From NCBI RefSeq assembly GCF_002091955.1, contig NZ_MKKY01000059.1:62001-126000 (forward strand): DNA of 64,000 bases. The letters are read 5' to 3'. The notes under the pieces were generated by a model, which saw nothing but the letters and a program-made list of their open reading frames with translations, made no database searches and was not told the DNA's origin. Below are positions 8,696 through 17,289 of this stretch, in pieces. Position 1 is the first letter of the stretch, and each line of letters starts with the position of its first letter. This stretch comes from Rhodococcus sp. 1168 (GTDB lineage: Bacteria > Actinomycetota > Actinomycetes > Mycobacteriales > Mycobacteriaceae). The position numbers were made by a program, and so were the translations under genes.

Positions 8696-9769
8696 TCAGT
8701 GCTGCAATGCCGGATAGTCCGTGTAACCCTCCGCGCCACCGGAATAGAAGGTGCTCGGGTTGGGGGTATTCAAGGGCAGATTTTCCCGCCAACGGTATGC
8801 GAGATCAGGATTGGCGATGGCGGGCCGTCCGACAACCACGGCGTCGCCGACACCATCGGCCAAAATGGACAGCGCTTCATCACGGCTGGTGATCTCGCCG
8901 AATCCACTGTTCACGAGCGTCGGACCACCGAATGCCTGCCTCAGACTCTGGACGAGTTCCCCGGCCGGATTCTTGTGCAGGATACTGAGATACGAGAGAC
9001 CGAGGGGTGCAATGCGATCGATGAGCGCCAGGTAGGTCGCCCGCACGTCGTCGGCGTCCTTCTCGTAGGCATCCTGGATGTTGTGTTCGGGGGAAATACG
9101 AATTCCAACTCGGCCGGCGCCGATTGCCTCGGCAACTGCCTCGACGACTTCAGCGACGAAGCGGGCCCTGTTCTCCGGTGATCCGCCATAGGAATCGTCA
9201 CGTCGATTCGACGCCGGGGACAGGAACTCGTGGAGCAAATAACCATTGGCACCGTGAATTTCGACGCCATCCATCCCAGCAGCGATTGCATTCTTCGACG
9301 CTTGCACAAATTCCTCGATCACCGAGGGCAGTTCATCGTTTCGCAATGCGCGCGGTACTGGGTAGGACTTCTTGCCATCGTATGTTCGGGTTTCGCCTTC
9401 GATGGCGATCGCACTCGGCGCCACTACCTCGCGCCCGCCGGTTGTCCCTTCGTGTGTCACTCGCCCAGCGTGCATGACCTGGGAAACTATCAGCCCACCT
9501 GCGGAATGTACTGCGTCTGCCACGTTGCCCCATCCAGCGATCTGCTCGGGCGTGACGAGCCCGGGCTGACCTGGGAACCCTTGCCCTGCGTGGCTCGGGT
9601 ATGTCCCCTCGGTCACGATGAGACCGAGCGAGGAACGCTGCTTGTAGTGCTCGACCACCAGGGGTCCGGGGATCCCGTCTCGTCCTGATCGCACGCGCGT
9701 CAGCGGAGCCATCACCAACCTGTTTGCAAGTTTCAGTTCACCTAAGGTCAAGGGGGAAAACAACTTCAC
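8696..9769 (-). CDS. Old yellow enzyme family NADH:flavin oxidoreductase
   Basis: A 357-residue TIM-barrel flavoprotein of the OYE/NemA group, reducing activated C=C bonds with FMN. Landmarks are the N-terminal LANRLVMAPLTRVRSG, VSQVMHAGR, the substrate-anion His/Asn pair in VEIHGANGYLLHEF followed by SPASNRRDDSYGGSPENR, and the FMN-phosphate loop DAVVVGRPAIANPDLA. The length matches alkene reductases. It is divergent from the FAD dehydrogenase across 255 nt with no other visible gene. It probably reduces an enone or nitro compound in the local pathway or in detoxification. Confidence 0.92.
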   Translation of the reverse strand: MKLFSPLTLGELKLANRLVMAPLTRVRSGRDGIPGPLVVEHYKQRSSLGLIVTEGTYPSHAGQGFPGQPGLVTPEQIAGWGNVADAVHSAGGLIVSQVMHAGRVTHEGTTGGREVVAPSAIAIEGETRTYDGKKSYPVPRALRNDELPSVIEEFVQASKNAIAAGMDGVEIHGANGYLLHEFLSPASNRRDDSYGGSPENRARFVAEVVEAVAEAIGAGRVGIRISPEHNIQDAYEKDADDVRATYLALIDRIAPLGLSYLSILHKNPAGELVQSLRQAFGGPTLVNSGFGEITSRDEALSILADGVGDAVVVGRPAIANPDLAYRWRENLPLNTPNPSTFYSGGAEGYTDYPALQH

Positions 9770-10024
9770 TGGATCGGCTCATTTCGTTGGCAACGCTGCG
9801 TTCTTCGTTCGAATTACTTACAGTCGCTAACCTTCGGAGATGGTGAGATATTCCGAGCCGAGACGATCATCACGCGTTCAACAGCTTCGAGAAATCGATT
9901 TGCCGATGTATCAGCTCTCCAACCTGGCCGGAGCCAGTACACGGACGTCCTCCCACCTGGAACATAGTCCCAGTCACCGGGAGGGTCCACACTTTCCAGT
10001 GGTCTTTCGACTGTACTGAATCTC

Positions 10025-11518
10025 GTGACGAGCACCGAATCGAACACCCAGAGTCCGATCCAGCCCATCCCCGAAGCCCAGGTGGCGGAGTGGAATTACG
10101 AAGCCGACGTTGTTGTCGCTGGATTCGGCGTTGCCGGAGCCGCGGCCGCCGTCGGAGCGGCACAGGCAGGCGCTGACGTCCTGGTGCTCGAACGCACGGG
10201 TGGGTGGGGTGGCGCGGCGGCGATGGCAGGCGGTTTCATCTACATGGGTGGGGGAACACCCTTGCAGAAGGCCTGTGGATTCGACGACACCGTGGACAAC
10301 ATGAAGGCCTTCATGAAGTCAGCCTTGGGGCCCGGCGTCGACGAGGCCAAGATCGACGTCTATTGCGAGGGAAGCGTCGACCACTATCACTGGCTGGCCG
10401 ATGACTGCGGAGTTCCGTTCAAGGAGAGTTTCTGGGGAGAACCGGGCTGGGAGCCCCCAGAAGACGACGGTTTGCAGTACACCGGAGGGGAAAACGCGGC
10501 ACCTTTCAATTCCGTCATTCCGCCGGCGCCGCGAGGGCACGTCCCCCAGATGAAAGACAAGCACGTCAGCTCCGAAAAGGGCGGCGGATACATGCTGATG
10601 AAGCCACTGACCGACAGAGCTGCAGCACTCGGAGTCAGGTCCGAGTACGACATGCGGGTTCAGTCACTGATCGTCGACACCGACGGACGGGTTGTCGGCG
10701 TACAAGCCAAGCAGTACGGCAAGAACGTTTCGATCCGCGCACGTACCGGAGTGGTGTTGGCCACCGGGAGTTTCGCCTACAACAAGACGATGGTCGAGTC
10801 TTATGCACCCAGGTTGATCAATCGCCCGGCCGCGTCGATCGAAGAGCACGATGGACGCGCGATCCGAATGGCGCAGGCGATCGGTGCCGACCTCGCGCAC
10901 ATGGATGCCGCTGAGGTCGCGTTCTTCAGTGACCCACAAATGTTCATCCGTGGAATATTGGTCAACGGACGCGGCCAGCGTTTCATCAACGAGGACACCT
11001 ACCCCGGCCGGGTAGGACAGGCTGTTCTGTTCGAAAATCACAACGAGGCGTTCCTCGTCATCGACGAGGCCGCATACGAGGTCGCGTTGACTACGCAGAC
11101 TTCGACTCCGCAGCTTCGGCGCCAACCCACCTGGGTCGCCGAGACGGTGGAAGAGCTGGAGTCCGACATGAGATTGCCTGCAGGCGCTCTGCAGTCGACA
11201 GTCGAGCTGTACAACCGTCATGCCGTGAACGGTGAAGATCCCTTGTTGGGCAAGAAGACAGAATGGGTCCAACCGATAGGCACTCCCATTGCGGCAATCG
11301 ACCTCCGCGGCATGACGGGCGGATTCACCTTGGGCGGACTACGGACGAGTACGGCCTCCGAGGTACTCCACGTCTCCGGTGAACCGATTCCGGGCCTCTT
11401 CGCTGCAGGTCGCTGCACCGCAGGTGTCTGCGCGGGCGGTTACGCCAGCGGGGCGTCGCTCGGGGACGGCAGCTTCTTCGGCCGTCGTGCCGGCCAAAGC
11501 GCGGCCAATGGAGGCTGA
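10025..11518 (+). CDS. FAD-binding dehydrogenase, fumarate reductase / ketosteroid dehydrogenase-like
   Basis: A 497-residue flavoprotein. The N-terminal dinucleotide-binding motif GFGVAGAAAAVGAAQAGADV is at about residues 33-52, followed by LERTGGWGGAAAMAGG. Further on are VLATGSFAYN, RGILVNGRGQRFINEDTY, and the C-terminal FAD loop GLFAAGRCTAGVCAGGYASG. The pattern fits the fumarate reductase/3-ketosteroid-delta1-dehydrogenase superfamily, which takes hydride and proton from or to a CH-CH pair. GTG 10025 has no obvious Shine-Dalgarno sequence. Beside an alkene reductase and an SDR it suggests alicyclic or steroid-like ring chemistry, which is an inference. Confidence 0.88.
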   Translation: MTSTESNTQSPIQPIPEAQVAEWNYEADVVVAGFGVAGAAAAVGAAQAGADVLVLERTGGWGGAAAMAGGFIYMGGGTPLQKACGFDDTVDNMKAFMKSALGPGVDEAKIDVYCEGSVDHYHWLADDCGVPFKESFWGEPGWEPPEDDGLQYTGGENAAPFNSVIPPAPRGHVPQMKDKHVSSEKGGGYMLMKPLTDRAAALGVRSEYDMRVQSLIVDTDGRVVGVQAKQYGKNVSIRARTGVVLATGSFAYNKTMVESYAPRLINRPAASIEEHDGRAIRMAQAIGADLAHMDAAEVAFFSDPQMFIRGILVNGRGQRFINEDTYPGRVGQAVLFENHNEAFLVIDEAAYEVALTTQTSTPQLRRQPTWVAETVEELESDMRLPAGALQSTVELYNRHAVNGEDPLLGKKTEWVQPIGTPIAAIDLRGMTGGFTLGGLRTSTASEVLHVSGEPIPGLFAAGRCTAGVCAGGYASGASLGDGSFFGRRAGQSAANGG

Positions 11519-11532
11519 GGAATTCTATTGCC

Positions 11533-12363
11533 TCAGCGGCGGACTTTCGCGGTCACGATCAGGTACTCCCATTTCATTGCTTTCCCTTCGTAGAATTGGC
11601 CGGCCAGCTCGATCAGTGAGCTGTCCAGAGCTGCGACTGCGGCATGATCGTCCGCGATCCGCCGGTACACCGCGATCGTCGGACCGTAGTTCTTTTTGAA
11701 GTAGTGCACGAAGTCCTCCGGCCGGGCGAACGTGTCGACGGTCAGTGTTTTCACCTCAGCGGTCAATTCGCGGACCCGAACTCCGAACTGACCGCGGACG
11801 TGCGCCTCGTCGCCCCACAAGGGTGGCGGCTGTGCGCCGGGAGGTGGGGGAGCGGCATACGGCTTCATCGCCGAAAACATCTTTCCGATGAAGCCGTCTG
11901 GCGTCCAATTGATGAGCCCGATCGTCCCACCGTCCCGGCAGACGCGTACGAGCTCGTCCGCAGACTGCTGATGATGCGGGGCGAACATGACGCCGACACA
12001 CGACATTACGATGTCGAACTCGTTGTCCGCGAACGGAAGAGCCTCGGCGTCACCCTGGATCCACTCGAGGTCGACCTGCTGGGCGGCGGCCAACTCGCGG
12101 CCGCGAGCGAACAGTTCGGGTGTCAGGTCACTTGCGATCACGGTTGCGCCGGCCACAGCAGCCGGTAGCGCCGCGTTCCCTGATCCCGCTGCGACGTCGA
12201 GCACTCGCTGACCGGCCTCGACCCCGCACGCACGCACGAGTGTCGGCCCGAGTTCTCGAACTACTTCGGCAGCGACGGCAGGATAGTTTCCCAGCCCCCA
12301 CATGGTTCTGTGCGCCGCCTTCAGCGCACGGTCGGCATCGACAAATTCTGTGGGGTCGGTCAT
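11533..12363 (-). CDS. Class I SAM-dependent methyltransferase
   Basis: A 276-residue methyltransferase of the UbiE/COQ5-like type. Motif I is VLDVAAGSGNAALPA, the acidic loop ASDLTPELF, motif II-like WIQGDAEALPFADNEFDIV with VMSCVGVMFAPHH, and post-motif LVRVCRDGGTIGLINWTPDG. ATG 12363 has AAGGAG 8 nt upstream, which excludes the longer open frame. It is divergent from an HxlR-type regulator with a palindrome between them, so that regulator probably controls it. The substrate is unknown. Confidence 0.9.
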   Translation of the reverse strand: MTDPTEFVDADRALKAAHRTMWGLGNYPAVAAEVVRELGPTLVRACGVEAGQRVLDVAAGSGNAALPAAVAGATVIASDLTPELFARGRELAAAQQVDLEWIQGDAEALPFADNEFDIVMSCVGVMFAPHHQQSADELVRVCRDGGTIGLINWTPDGFIGKMFSAMKPYAAPPPPGAQPPPLWGDEAHVRGQFGVRVRELTAEVKTLTVDTFARPEDFVHYFKKNYGPTIAVYRRIADDHAAVAALDSSLIELAGQFYEGKAMKWEYLIVTAKVRR

Positions 12364-12429
12364 TGTCCCGCTCCTTCGACGTTGATTGGCTATGAGTCGA
12401 AGAGTAAGAATGTGAGCTGCGCTTATCCA

Positions 12430-12444
12430 GTACAGGATCTGTAC
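12430..12444. promoter_or_regulatory. Palindromic operator candidate for the HxlR-type regulator
   Basis: GTACAG-GAT-CTGTAC, perfect 6-bp arms with a 3-nt spacer, between the divergent methyltransferase and HxlR-type genes, 30 nt before the regulator's ATG. Position and symmetry fit an autoregulatory site; binding is inferred. Confidence 0.55.
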
Positions 12445-12474
12445 CGGGGACACTATGAGCGCTATCGTCAGTAA

Positions 12475-13149
12475 ATGGGGTCGTCGTACCACCAGTTCTG
12501 CCCCGTCGCCAAGGCGATGGAGCTGTTCGACGAGCGATGGACTCTGCTGGTGGTTCGCGAATTGGTGCTCGGCAGTCGCCGTTTCAACGATGTGCGACGC
12601 GGACTGCCCCGAATGTCACCCACCCTGCTGTCGAAACGCCTCCAACAACTCGCTGTAGCCGGGGTTGTCGAGAAGCAGAGTTCCGGAAGTGAGACGCGCT
12701 ACGTCCTCACACGAGCTGGATTGGAACTGCGACCCGTTGTCGAAGCGCTCGGTATGTGGGGCACGCGCTGGGTCGGAACCCTCGGCGATGAGGACCTCGA
12801 TCCTGCATTGCTCATGTGGGACATGCACCGCAACGTTCGTTCGACGTCCATCCCGCGCGAGCATGCGGTAATCGAATTCCAATTCACCGACGTAGCAGAC
12901 TATTCCCGGGCGTGGTGGCTCGTGATCGACCCCTATGAGGTCGACGTGTGCGATGTCGATCCCGGTCTGGACGTCTCGGTCTGGGTGAGCACGAGGCTGC
13001 GTGTGCTGACCGAGATCTGGCGCGGCGACGTGACCTGGTCGCACACGCTCGAGTCCGGCGACCTGACCATCGACGGGCCGGCAACGCTGCGCCGCGGGAT
13101 GCCGAATTGGTTCACCCTTCCGAAGTCCGCGGCGGTGCCCAGACCCTGA
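12475..13149 (+). CDS. HxlR-family winged-helix regulator with C-terminal SCP2-like domain
   Basis: A 224-residue regulator. Residues 1-95 are an HxlR winged helix: YHQFCPVAKAMELFDERWTL with the conserved Cys near the N terminus, then MSPTLLSKRLQQLAVAGVVE and YVLTRAGLELRPVVEALG. The C-terminal half resembles a small SCP2-type ligand-binding domain, an arrangement seen in actinobacterial HxlR-like proteins. No clear Shine-Dalgarno sequence precedes ATG 12475, so it may be leaderless. The single N-terminal Cys could be redox-sensing, as in some family members; this is unproven. Confidence 0.85.
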   Translation: MGSSYHQFCPVAKAMELFDERWTLLVVRELVLGSRRFNDVRRGLPRMSPTLLSKRLQQLAVAGVVEKQSSGSETRYVLTRAGLELRPVVEALGMWGTRWVGTLGDEDLDPALLMWDMHRNVRSTSIPREHAVIEFQFTDVADYSRAWWLVIDPYEVDVCDVDPGLDVSVWVSTRLRVLTEIWRGDVTWSHTLESGDLTIDGPATLRRGMPNWFTLPKSAAVPRP

Positions 13150-13265
13150 TCTGTGTGAGGACGTCGAAAACGAGGCATCACTTCGAACGCGGTGTCTCAG
13201 CGTCACCGAGCATCGGTACGGTCACCGAACTCGGCGTGGTCGCAGTGTCGAACACTCCGCCGAAT

Positions 13266-13784
13266 TCACCGCCGAGCACCGCAGTACGCGGCGGTGCAGT
13301 CACGCCTACGCCATCGGTAGATGACGGCACCAGCGAGCATCGTCAGCGACACGCCCGCAAGGATCGGCTGTATCGGTGCCCACAATCCCAGCGCGCCCGA
13401 GGTTCCGAGCGCGAGTAGTACGAGTTTGTTGCACAACGGGCAGCCGACTGCGAAGAAAGTCGATACGACCGCGAGCGCGGCCGGAGTGCTGGTGCGGTCG
13501 GCTTGGGATGCAGGTTTGTCGATACCGAACCAGGCGGCTGTCAACATTGCGGTGGCGAGCAGCACCGGAAGCTCCCATATTCGCGCCGGCACTTCGCGAC
13601 TGAACACCGGAGTGTCGATGATGTCGGTGGGGATACCAACCACAACCAGGGTGATCATTCCAGCGAGTGCGCCGCGCACAAGCCGAATACTCCATTTCCG
13701 GGCACCCGTCGGACCGGCGGGGTCCTTCGGAAAAGCAGTTGCCATACCGCTGGAGGGACGGCCATGGGTAATCGGCTCGGACAT
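13266..13784 (-). CDS. Small membrane protein with CPLC motif, beside dsbA/ccdA-type genes
   Basis: A 172-residue protein with about four hydrophobic segments and a CPLCNK motif in FFAVGCPLCNKLVLLALG at the start of the third. The C terminus carries another Cys pair in the stretch DCTAAYC. ATG 13784 has TAGGAG upstream at 9 nt, so the longer open frame is rejected. I do not recognise a named family. A CxxC at a membrane edge, divergent from a DsbA-like and a CcdA-like gene, suggests a role in extracytoplasmic thiol redox chemistry. Confidence 0.75.
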   Translation of the reverse strand: MSEPITHGRPSSGMATAFPKDPAGPTGARKWSIRLVRGALAGMITLVVVGIPTDIIDTPVFSREVPARIWELPVLLATAMLTAAWFGIDKPASQADRTSTPAALAVVSTFFAVGCPLCNKLVLLALGTSGALGLWAPIQPILAGVSLTMLAGAVIYRWRRRDCTAAYCGARR

Positions 13785-13888
13785 GTAGAGGCGTCTCCTA
13801 CCGGTTGTAGTTGATGGGTATGGTGCCTCTCTGAGGGTATACCCGGATAGGTATCTCGGCCGGACCGCTGTTTGACGAAAGGCAATGC

Positions 13889-14605
13889 ATGACATCGACA
13901 TCCCGATCCACTCGCCGTAGAGATGCGTGGTTGCTCGGCATTGCAGTGCTGGTCGCCGCTGTCCTCGTCGGAGTTCTCGTAGCGGGCACACGTGGCAACG
14001 ATCAGCTGGAGTCAGCGCAAAGGGTGGGAGCGAACGCGGCGCCGGAGACCGGACCACTCGGGGATCTCGCTCGACGCACTCCCAGTGATCCGATGGCATT
14101 GGGTGCGATCGATGCTCCAGTGGTGATGGTCGCGTTCTCAGATTTTCGATGCCCGTTCTGCGCGCAATTCAGTCTCGAAACCGAACCGCAACTGGTCGAT
14201 CGGTATGTCGAGGACGGCAAACTACGTATCGAGTGGCGCGATCTTCCGATTTTCGGGAAGCAGTCTTTCGATGCGGCCCGGGCTGGTCGCACTGCCGCTG
14301 CACAAGAGAAGTTTTGGGAGTTCACTCATGCGGTCTATGCCGATGCACCCGCGACCGGGCATGCGGACCTGACTATCGCCGCACTCGAATCCTTTGCGCA
14401 GCAGGCGGGAATTCCAGACCTGGCACGCTTCACCGCAGACGCGACTGGGACGGAGTTCGACGCCGCCATCAATGCTGACTCCGACAAGGCTCGATCGTTG
14501 GGAATCCCAGCCACGCCAGCATTCTCGGTGAACGGCGATCCGGTTCTCGGAGCACAACCCCTCTCGGAGTTCGTGGACTTGATCGACACCGCCGCGGGAG
14601 CATAG
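13889..14605 (+). CDS. DsbA-family thioredoxin-fold membrane-anchored protein
   Basis: A 238-residue protein. A basic N terminus and one membrane segment (residues 14-32) anchor a periplasm-facing thioredoxin-fold domain of the DsbA/BdbD kind. The active site CPFC is at residues 88-91 in FSDFRCPFCAQFSLETEPQL, and the cis-Pro loop reads GIPATPAFSVNG near 205. It is an oxidoreductase or isomerase for disulfides in exported proteins. ATG 13889 is preceded by a gap with AT-rich promoter-like sequence. The ccdA-like gene starts 6 nt after its stop, so the two form an operon. Confidence 0.9.
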   Translation: MTSTSRSTRRRDAWLLGIAVLVAAVLVGVLVAGTRGNDQLESAQRVGANAAPETGPLGDLARRTPSDPMALGAIDAPVVMVAFSDFRCPFCAQFSLETEPQLVDRYVEDGKLRIEWRDLPIFGKQSFDAARAGRTAAAQEKFWEFTHAVYADAPATGHADLTIAALESFAQQAGIPDLARFTADATGTEFDAAINADSDKARSLGIPATPAFSVNGDPVLGAQPLSEFVDLIDTAAGA

Positions 14606-14611
14606 ACACAG

Positions 14612-15490
14612 ATGTCACAGATCGGACTTCTCGGAGCGTTTCTCGGTGGCCTGCTGGCATTGGTGAGCCCCTGTTCGGCGTTGCTGCTGCCATCGTTCTT
14701 CGCATACGCCTTCGACGGGGCCGGCAAGCTCGCTGCAAGGACTGGGGTCTTCTACTTAGGGCTGGCTGCAGTACTGGTACCACTCGGAGCCGGTGTCGGT
14801 GCCATCGGTTCGGCACTAACCCGGTATCGGGAGATCACCACGCTGGTTGGGGGATTGGTAATCATTGCCTTGGGGATAATGGTCATCGTCGGTCGCGGTT
14901 TTTCACTGGGATCGGCGCAACGGGCGGCCGCGCGCATCGATATATCGTCCAACGGGTCGGTGCTCGCACTCGGAGCTGTGTACGGACTCGCGGGCTTCTG
15001 CTCCGGACCGTTGCTCGGCGCGGTTCTGACAGTAGCCGTGGCCGGAGGGCAGGCCATCTACGGCGGCGTGTTGATGGCGCTGTATGCAGCAGGGATGGTT
15101 GTGCCTCTTTTCGCGCTCGCTCTGGTCTGGGACCGATTTTCGCTCGGATCGCGAACGTGGCTACGTGGCAGAGAACTCAGTATCGGACCGCTCCGCACCC
15201 ACACCACATCGTTGTTCTCGGGGCTGTTCTTCGTTGCCATCGGAGTGATGTTCCTTGTCACCGAAGGAACGGCCAACATCGGCGGTGTAATAGGTGTCGA
15301 GAGTCAGTATTCGCTACAGGTGTGGATCGGAGATATCGCCGATTCGGTGTCGAACGTGGCGGTATTGCTCTTGGTGATGATCGCGGTGATCGTCGTCTTG
15401 GTAGTTCGATTGATCCGCAGCCGTAACCACTTCATCGACGATCCCGCGGAACGAGCGTCTGGATCGAACACCGATGACCGCATACAGTGA
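14612..15490 (+). CDS. CcdA-like thiol:disulfide interchange membrane protein
   Basis: A 292-residue protein with six main hydrophobic segments plus one near the C terminus. It carries the two intramembrane Cys of CcdA/DsbD-beta proteins: Cys21 in LALVSPCSALLLPSF and Cys130 in YGLAGFCSGPLLGA. CcdA moves electrons from cytosolic thioredoxin across the membrane to extracytoplasmic thiol proteins, here probably the DsbA-like partner just upstream. The C-terminal tail is polar (SRNHFIDDPAERASG). No cytochrome c maturation genes are adjacent, so a general thiol-reducing role is more likely. Confidence 0.9.
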   Translation: MSQIGLLGAFLGGLLALVSPCSALLLPSFFAYAFDGAGKLAARTGVFYLGLAAVLVPLGAGVGAIGSALTRYREITTLVGGLVIIALGIMVIVGRGFSLGSAQRAAARIDISSNGSVLALGAVYGLAGFCSGPLLGAVLTVAVAGGQAIYGGVLMALYAAGMVVPLFALALVWDRFSLGSRTWLRGRELSIGPLRTHTTSLFSGLFFVAIGVMFLVTEGTANIGGVIGVESQYSLQVWIGDIADSVSNVAVLLLVMIAVIVVLVVRLIRSRNHFIDDPAERASGSNTDDRIQ

Positions 15491-15532
15491 CAAGAACAAT
15501 CGGTAGTAAATCGCCCCTCCAATAACTTCACA

Positions 15533-15979
15533 TCAGGACGCGCGCTCGGCCAACAACGCCAACCTGCGCAAAGCCTCCGAGTTTCGAGGATGCACTGCGG
15601 CGTGCTGTAGCGAGTCCGGGAGCATGCTGAAAGGTTTGCTCGCAGCGTGTTCGATCATCTGGATTCGACAACCCCGCGACCGCGGGTGCAATCGAACAGT
15701 AATGTGAGCGGTCCCGAACGGCAGGGCATGTGCCCGGAGCTGCAGCTCCCGTCCGGGGAAAGACTCGAGGACGGTCGTGGTGTCGTCCAGTACCGCAGGC
15801 CACAGGCCAACAGAGTGATGAATCGACGAACCCGGCGACGGCCACGTGCTGTCGACTGCGCGAATGCGGGATGCACCCACGACCCACATGGCGTATTGCC
15901 ATCCATCGGCCAGCACCGCCCACACCGCGTCGGCGTCGGCGTCGGTGGTTCGTTCTGTCCCTGAAGTCATACCCAACAT
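15533..15979 (-). CDS. SRPBCC-family protein (polyketide cyclase/dehydrase-like)
   Basis: A 148-residue START-like protein. DAVWAVLADGWQYAMWVVGA and the following VDSTWPSPGSSIHHSVG, LELRAHALPFGTAHITVRL-type strand pattern and PDSLQHAAVHPRNSEALRRL match a group common in Mycobacteriales. It forms a hydrophobic cavity; the ligand is unknown. Two in-frame ATGs exist (15979 and 15970); the first follows GGGT weakly. It lies convergent to the CcdA-like gene and divergent from the next methyltransferase. Confidence 0.82.
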   Translation of the reverse strand: MLGMTSGTERTTDADADAVWAVLADGWQYAMWVVGASRIRAVDSTWPSPGSSIHHSVGLWPAVLDDTTTVLESFPGRELQLRAHALPFGTAHITVRLHPRSRGCRIQMIEHAASKPFSMLPDSLQHAAVHPRNSEALRRLALLAERAS

Positions 15980-16098
15980 GCTTACCCGAATGGCCCCGGT
16001 CTGGCGAGAGGGGACGACCGGAACCGACGCCGCGTTGCACGATGGGGTTTGCCCGTGTGCAAGGCGGGGCACTCCCCAGTACCAATAGGGAGGTGCCG

Positions 16099-16785
16099 GT
16101 GACCGCTGCACGAGAGCGTTCGTTTCCATCCATCAGTGTCGACGACGGAGTTTATGCGCCGCAGGACGATTCGTTCTTGCTGTGCGCCGAGATTGCTACG
16201 CATACCGCAGTGGCGGGGGCCCGGGTGCTCGACTTGTGTACCGGGAGCGGGATCGCTGCGATCGAAGCTGCCCGTCGGGGCGCCCGGGAAGTTGTCGCGT
16301 ATGACATCTCCAGCCGCGCAGTTGCCTGCGCACTGTCGAATGCCGATGTTAACGGCGTCAGCATCGACGCACGGGTAGGGACGCTTTTCGACGCGCAGCA
16401 AGACGCGCCGTTCGGTGTCATAGTCTCCAATCCGCCGTATGTACCCTCGCCTCGTGCTCCCGTCGGGATGGGTCTGCACCGTGCGTGGGACGCAGGAGAC
16501 CGCGGCCGAGTGGTGTTGGATCTTCTGTGCAAGCATGCGTTCGATCTCCTGGTGCCGGGGGGAGCAGTGATCATGGTGCAGTCCGAACTCTGTGGGGTCG
16601 AGGATTCCCTCGATCGGCTGAGGGATACCGGCCTCGATGCCGAGGTGATACGCCGTCGAACGATCGATTTCGGGCCAGTTCTTCGTGAGCGTGCACCATG
16701 GATGGAAGCGGTCGGCTTGATCGAGGCGGGATGTCGAAGCGAAGAACTGATTGTCATCGAAGGTCGTCGTCCAGCAGACTCCTGA
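16099..16785 (+). CDS. HemK/PrmC-like class I methyltransferase
   Basis: A 228-residue N5-glutamine/small-molecule-type methyltransferase. Motif I is VLDLCTGSGIAAIEAAR, the acidic loop VVAYDISSRAVACA, and the catalytic NPPY is in VIVSNPPYVPSPRAP, which places it in the PrmC/HemK2 group acting on planar amide nitrogens. It lacks the N-terminal helical domain of true release-factor PrmC, so the target is open. GTG 16099 has AGGGAGG 5 nt upstream; a GTG at 16093 lies inside that Shine-Dalgarno sequence and is rejected. Confidence 0.88.
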   Translation: MTAARERSFPSISVDDGVYAPQDDSFLLCAEIATHTAVAGARVLDLCTGSGIAAIEAARRGAREVVAYDISSRAVACALSNADVNGVSIDARVGTLFDAQQDAPFGVIVSNPPYVPSPRAPVGMGLHRAWDAGDRGRVVLDLLCKHAFDLLVPGGAVIMVQSELCGVEDSLDRLRDTGLDAEVIRRRTIDFGPVLRERAPWMEAVGLIEAGCRSEELIVIEGRRPADS

Positions 16786-16831
16786 TCCGACAAACGGTTG
16801 ATTCACCACTACTCGGGGTAGTCGGTGCTAC

Positions 16832-16975
16832 ATGAGACGAGACGACGACATCGAATCCGAGTCCACCGAGCCGAAAGGCGGTCGCCCCGGGCCGACCGAC
16901 GAAGGCAAGACTGGCGGAATGGCTACTCGGGAAGTAGCTCCCGAAGTCGCCGAGAACGAGGACGAGGACACCTGA
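16832..16975 (+). CDS. Small acidic hypothetical protein (47 aa)
   Basis: ATG 16832 to TGA 16973-16975. The product is 47 residues, strongly acidic (Asp/Glu-rich ends) with a central GGRPGPTDEGKTGG. It has no hydrophobic segment and is probably disordered and cytosolic. No strong Shine-Dalgarno sequence is visible. Third-position GC and lack of rare codons fit coding sequence. No function is recognised. Confidence 0.45.
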   Translation: MRRDDDIESESTEPKGGRPGPTDEGKTGGMATREVAPEVAENEDEDT

Positions 16976-17118
16976 CCGCAGGAGCGCCGCGACGCTGACA
17001 GATGGTGCGGAAACACCTCGGCGTGTGTTTCGCACTCACGGCCTTGGGTATCAGAGACAGTGGCACTGAAGCAGATTGGTGCCTCGATGTGTAAGAGCAG
17101 CCAAAGTCTGGAGTCCGA

Positions 17119-17232
17119 ATGTCAATCGACGAAACTACCGAGTCCGTGATCTGGCTCGATCCGAGCCCATTCGACAGTTGGTGGGATCGAGTGATGAGTC
17201 AGAGCCCCGTCGCTCCGGCCGGCGGAAACTGA
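17119..17232 (+). CDS. Possible small protein (37 aa), Trp-rich
   Basis: ATG 17119 with GGAG 5 nt upstream, stop TGA at 17230-17232. The 37-residue product begins MSIDETTESVIWLDPSPFDS and has three Trp in ten residues, then a Pro/Ala/Gly tail. It sits in the 314-nt gap (16976-17289) before the broken alcohol dehydrogenase; I see nothing else in that gap. It could be a leader or a genuine small protein. No function is recognised. Confidence 0.4.
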   Translation: MSIDETTESVIWLDPSPFDSWWDRVMSQSPVAPAGGN

Positions 17233-17289
17233 TAGTCGGTTTGGCCGCTCGAAGGCCGACTCTTGCATGAAATGCGAAGGTGTAGTCCC

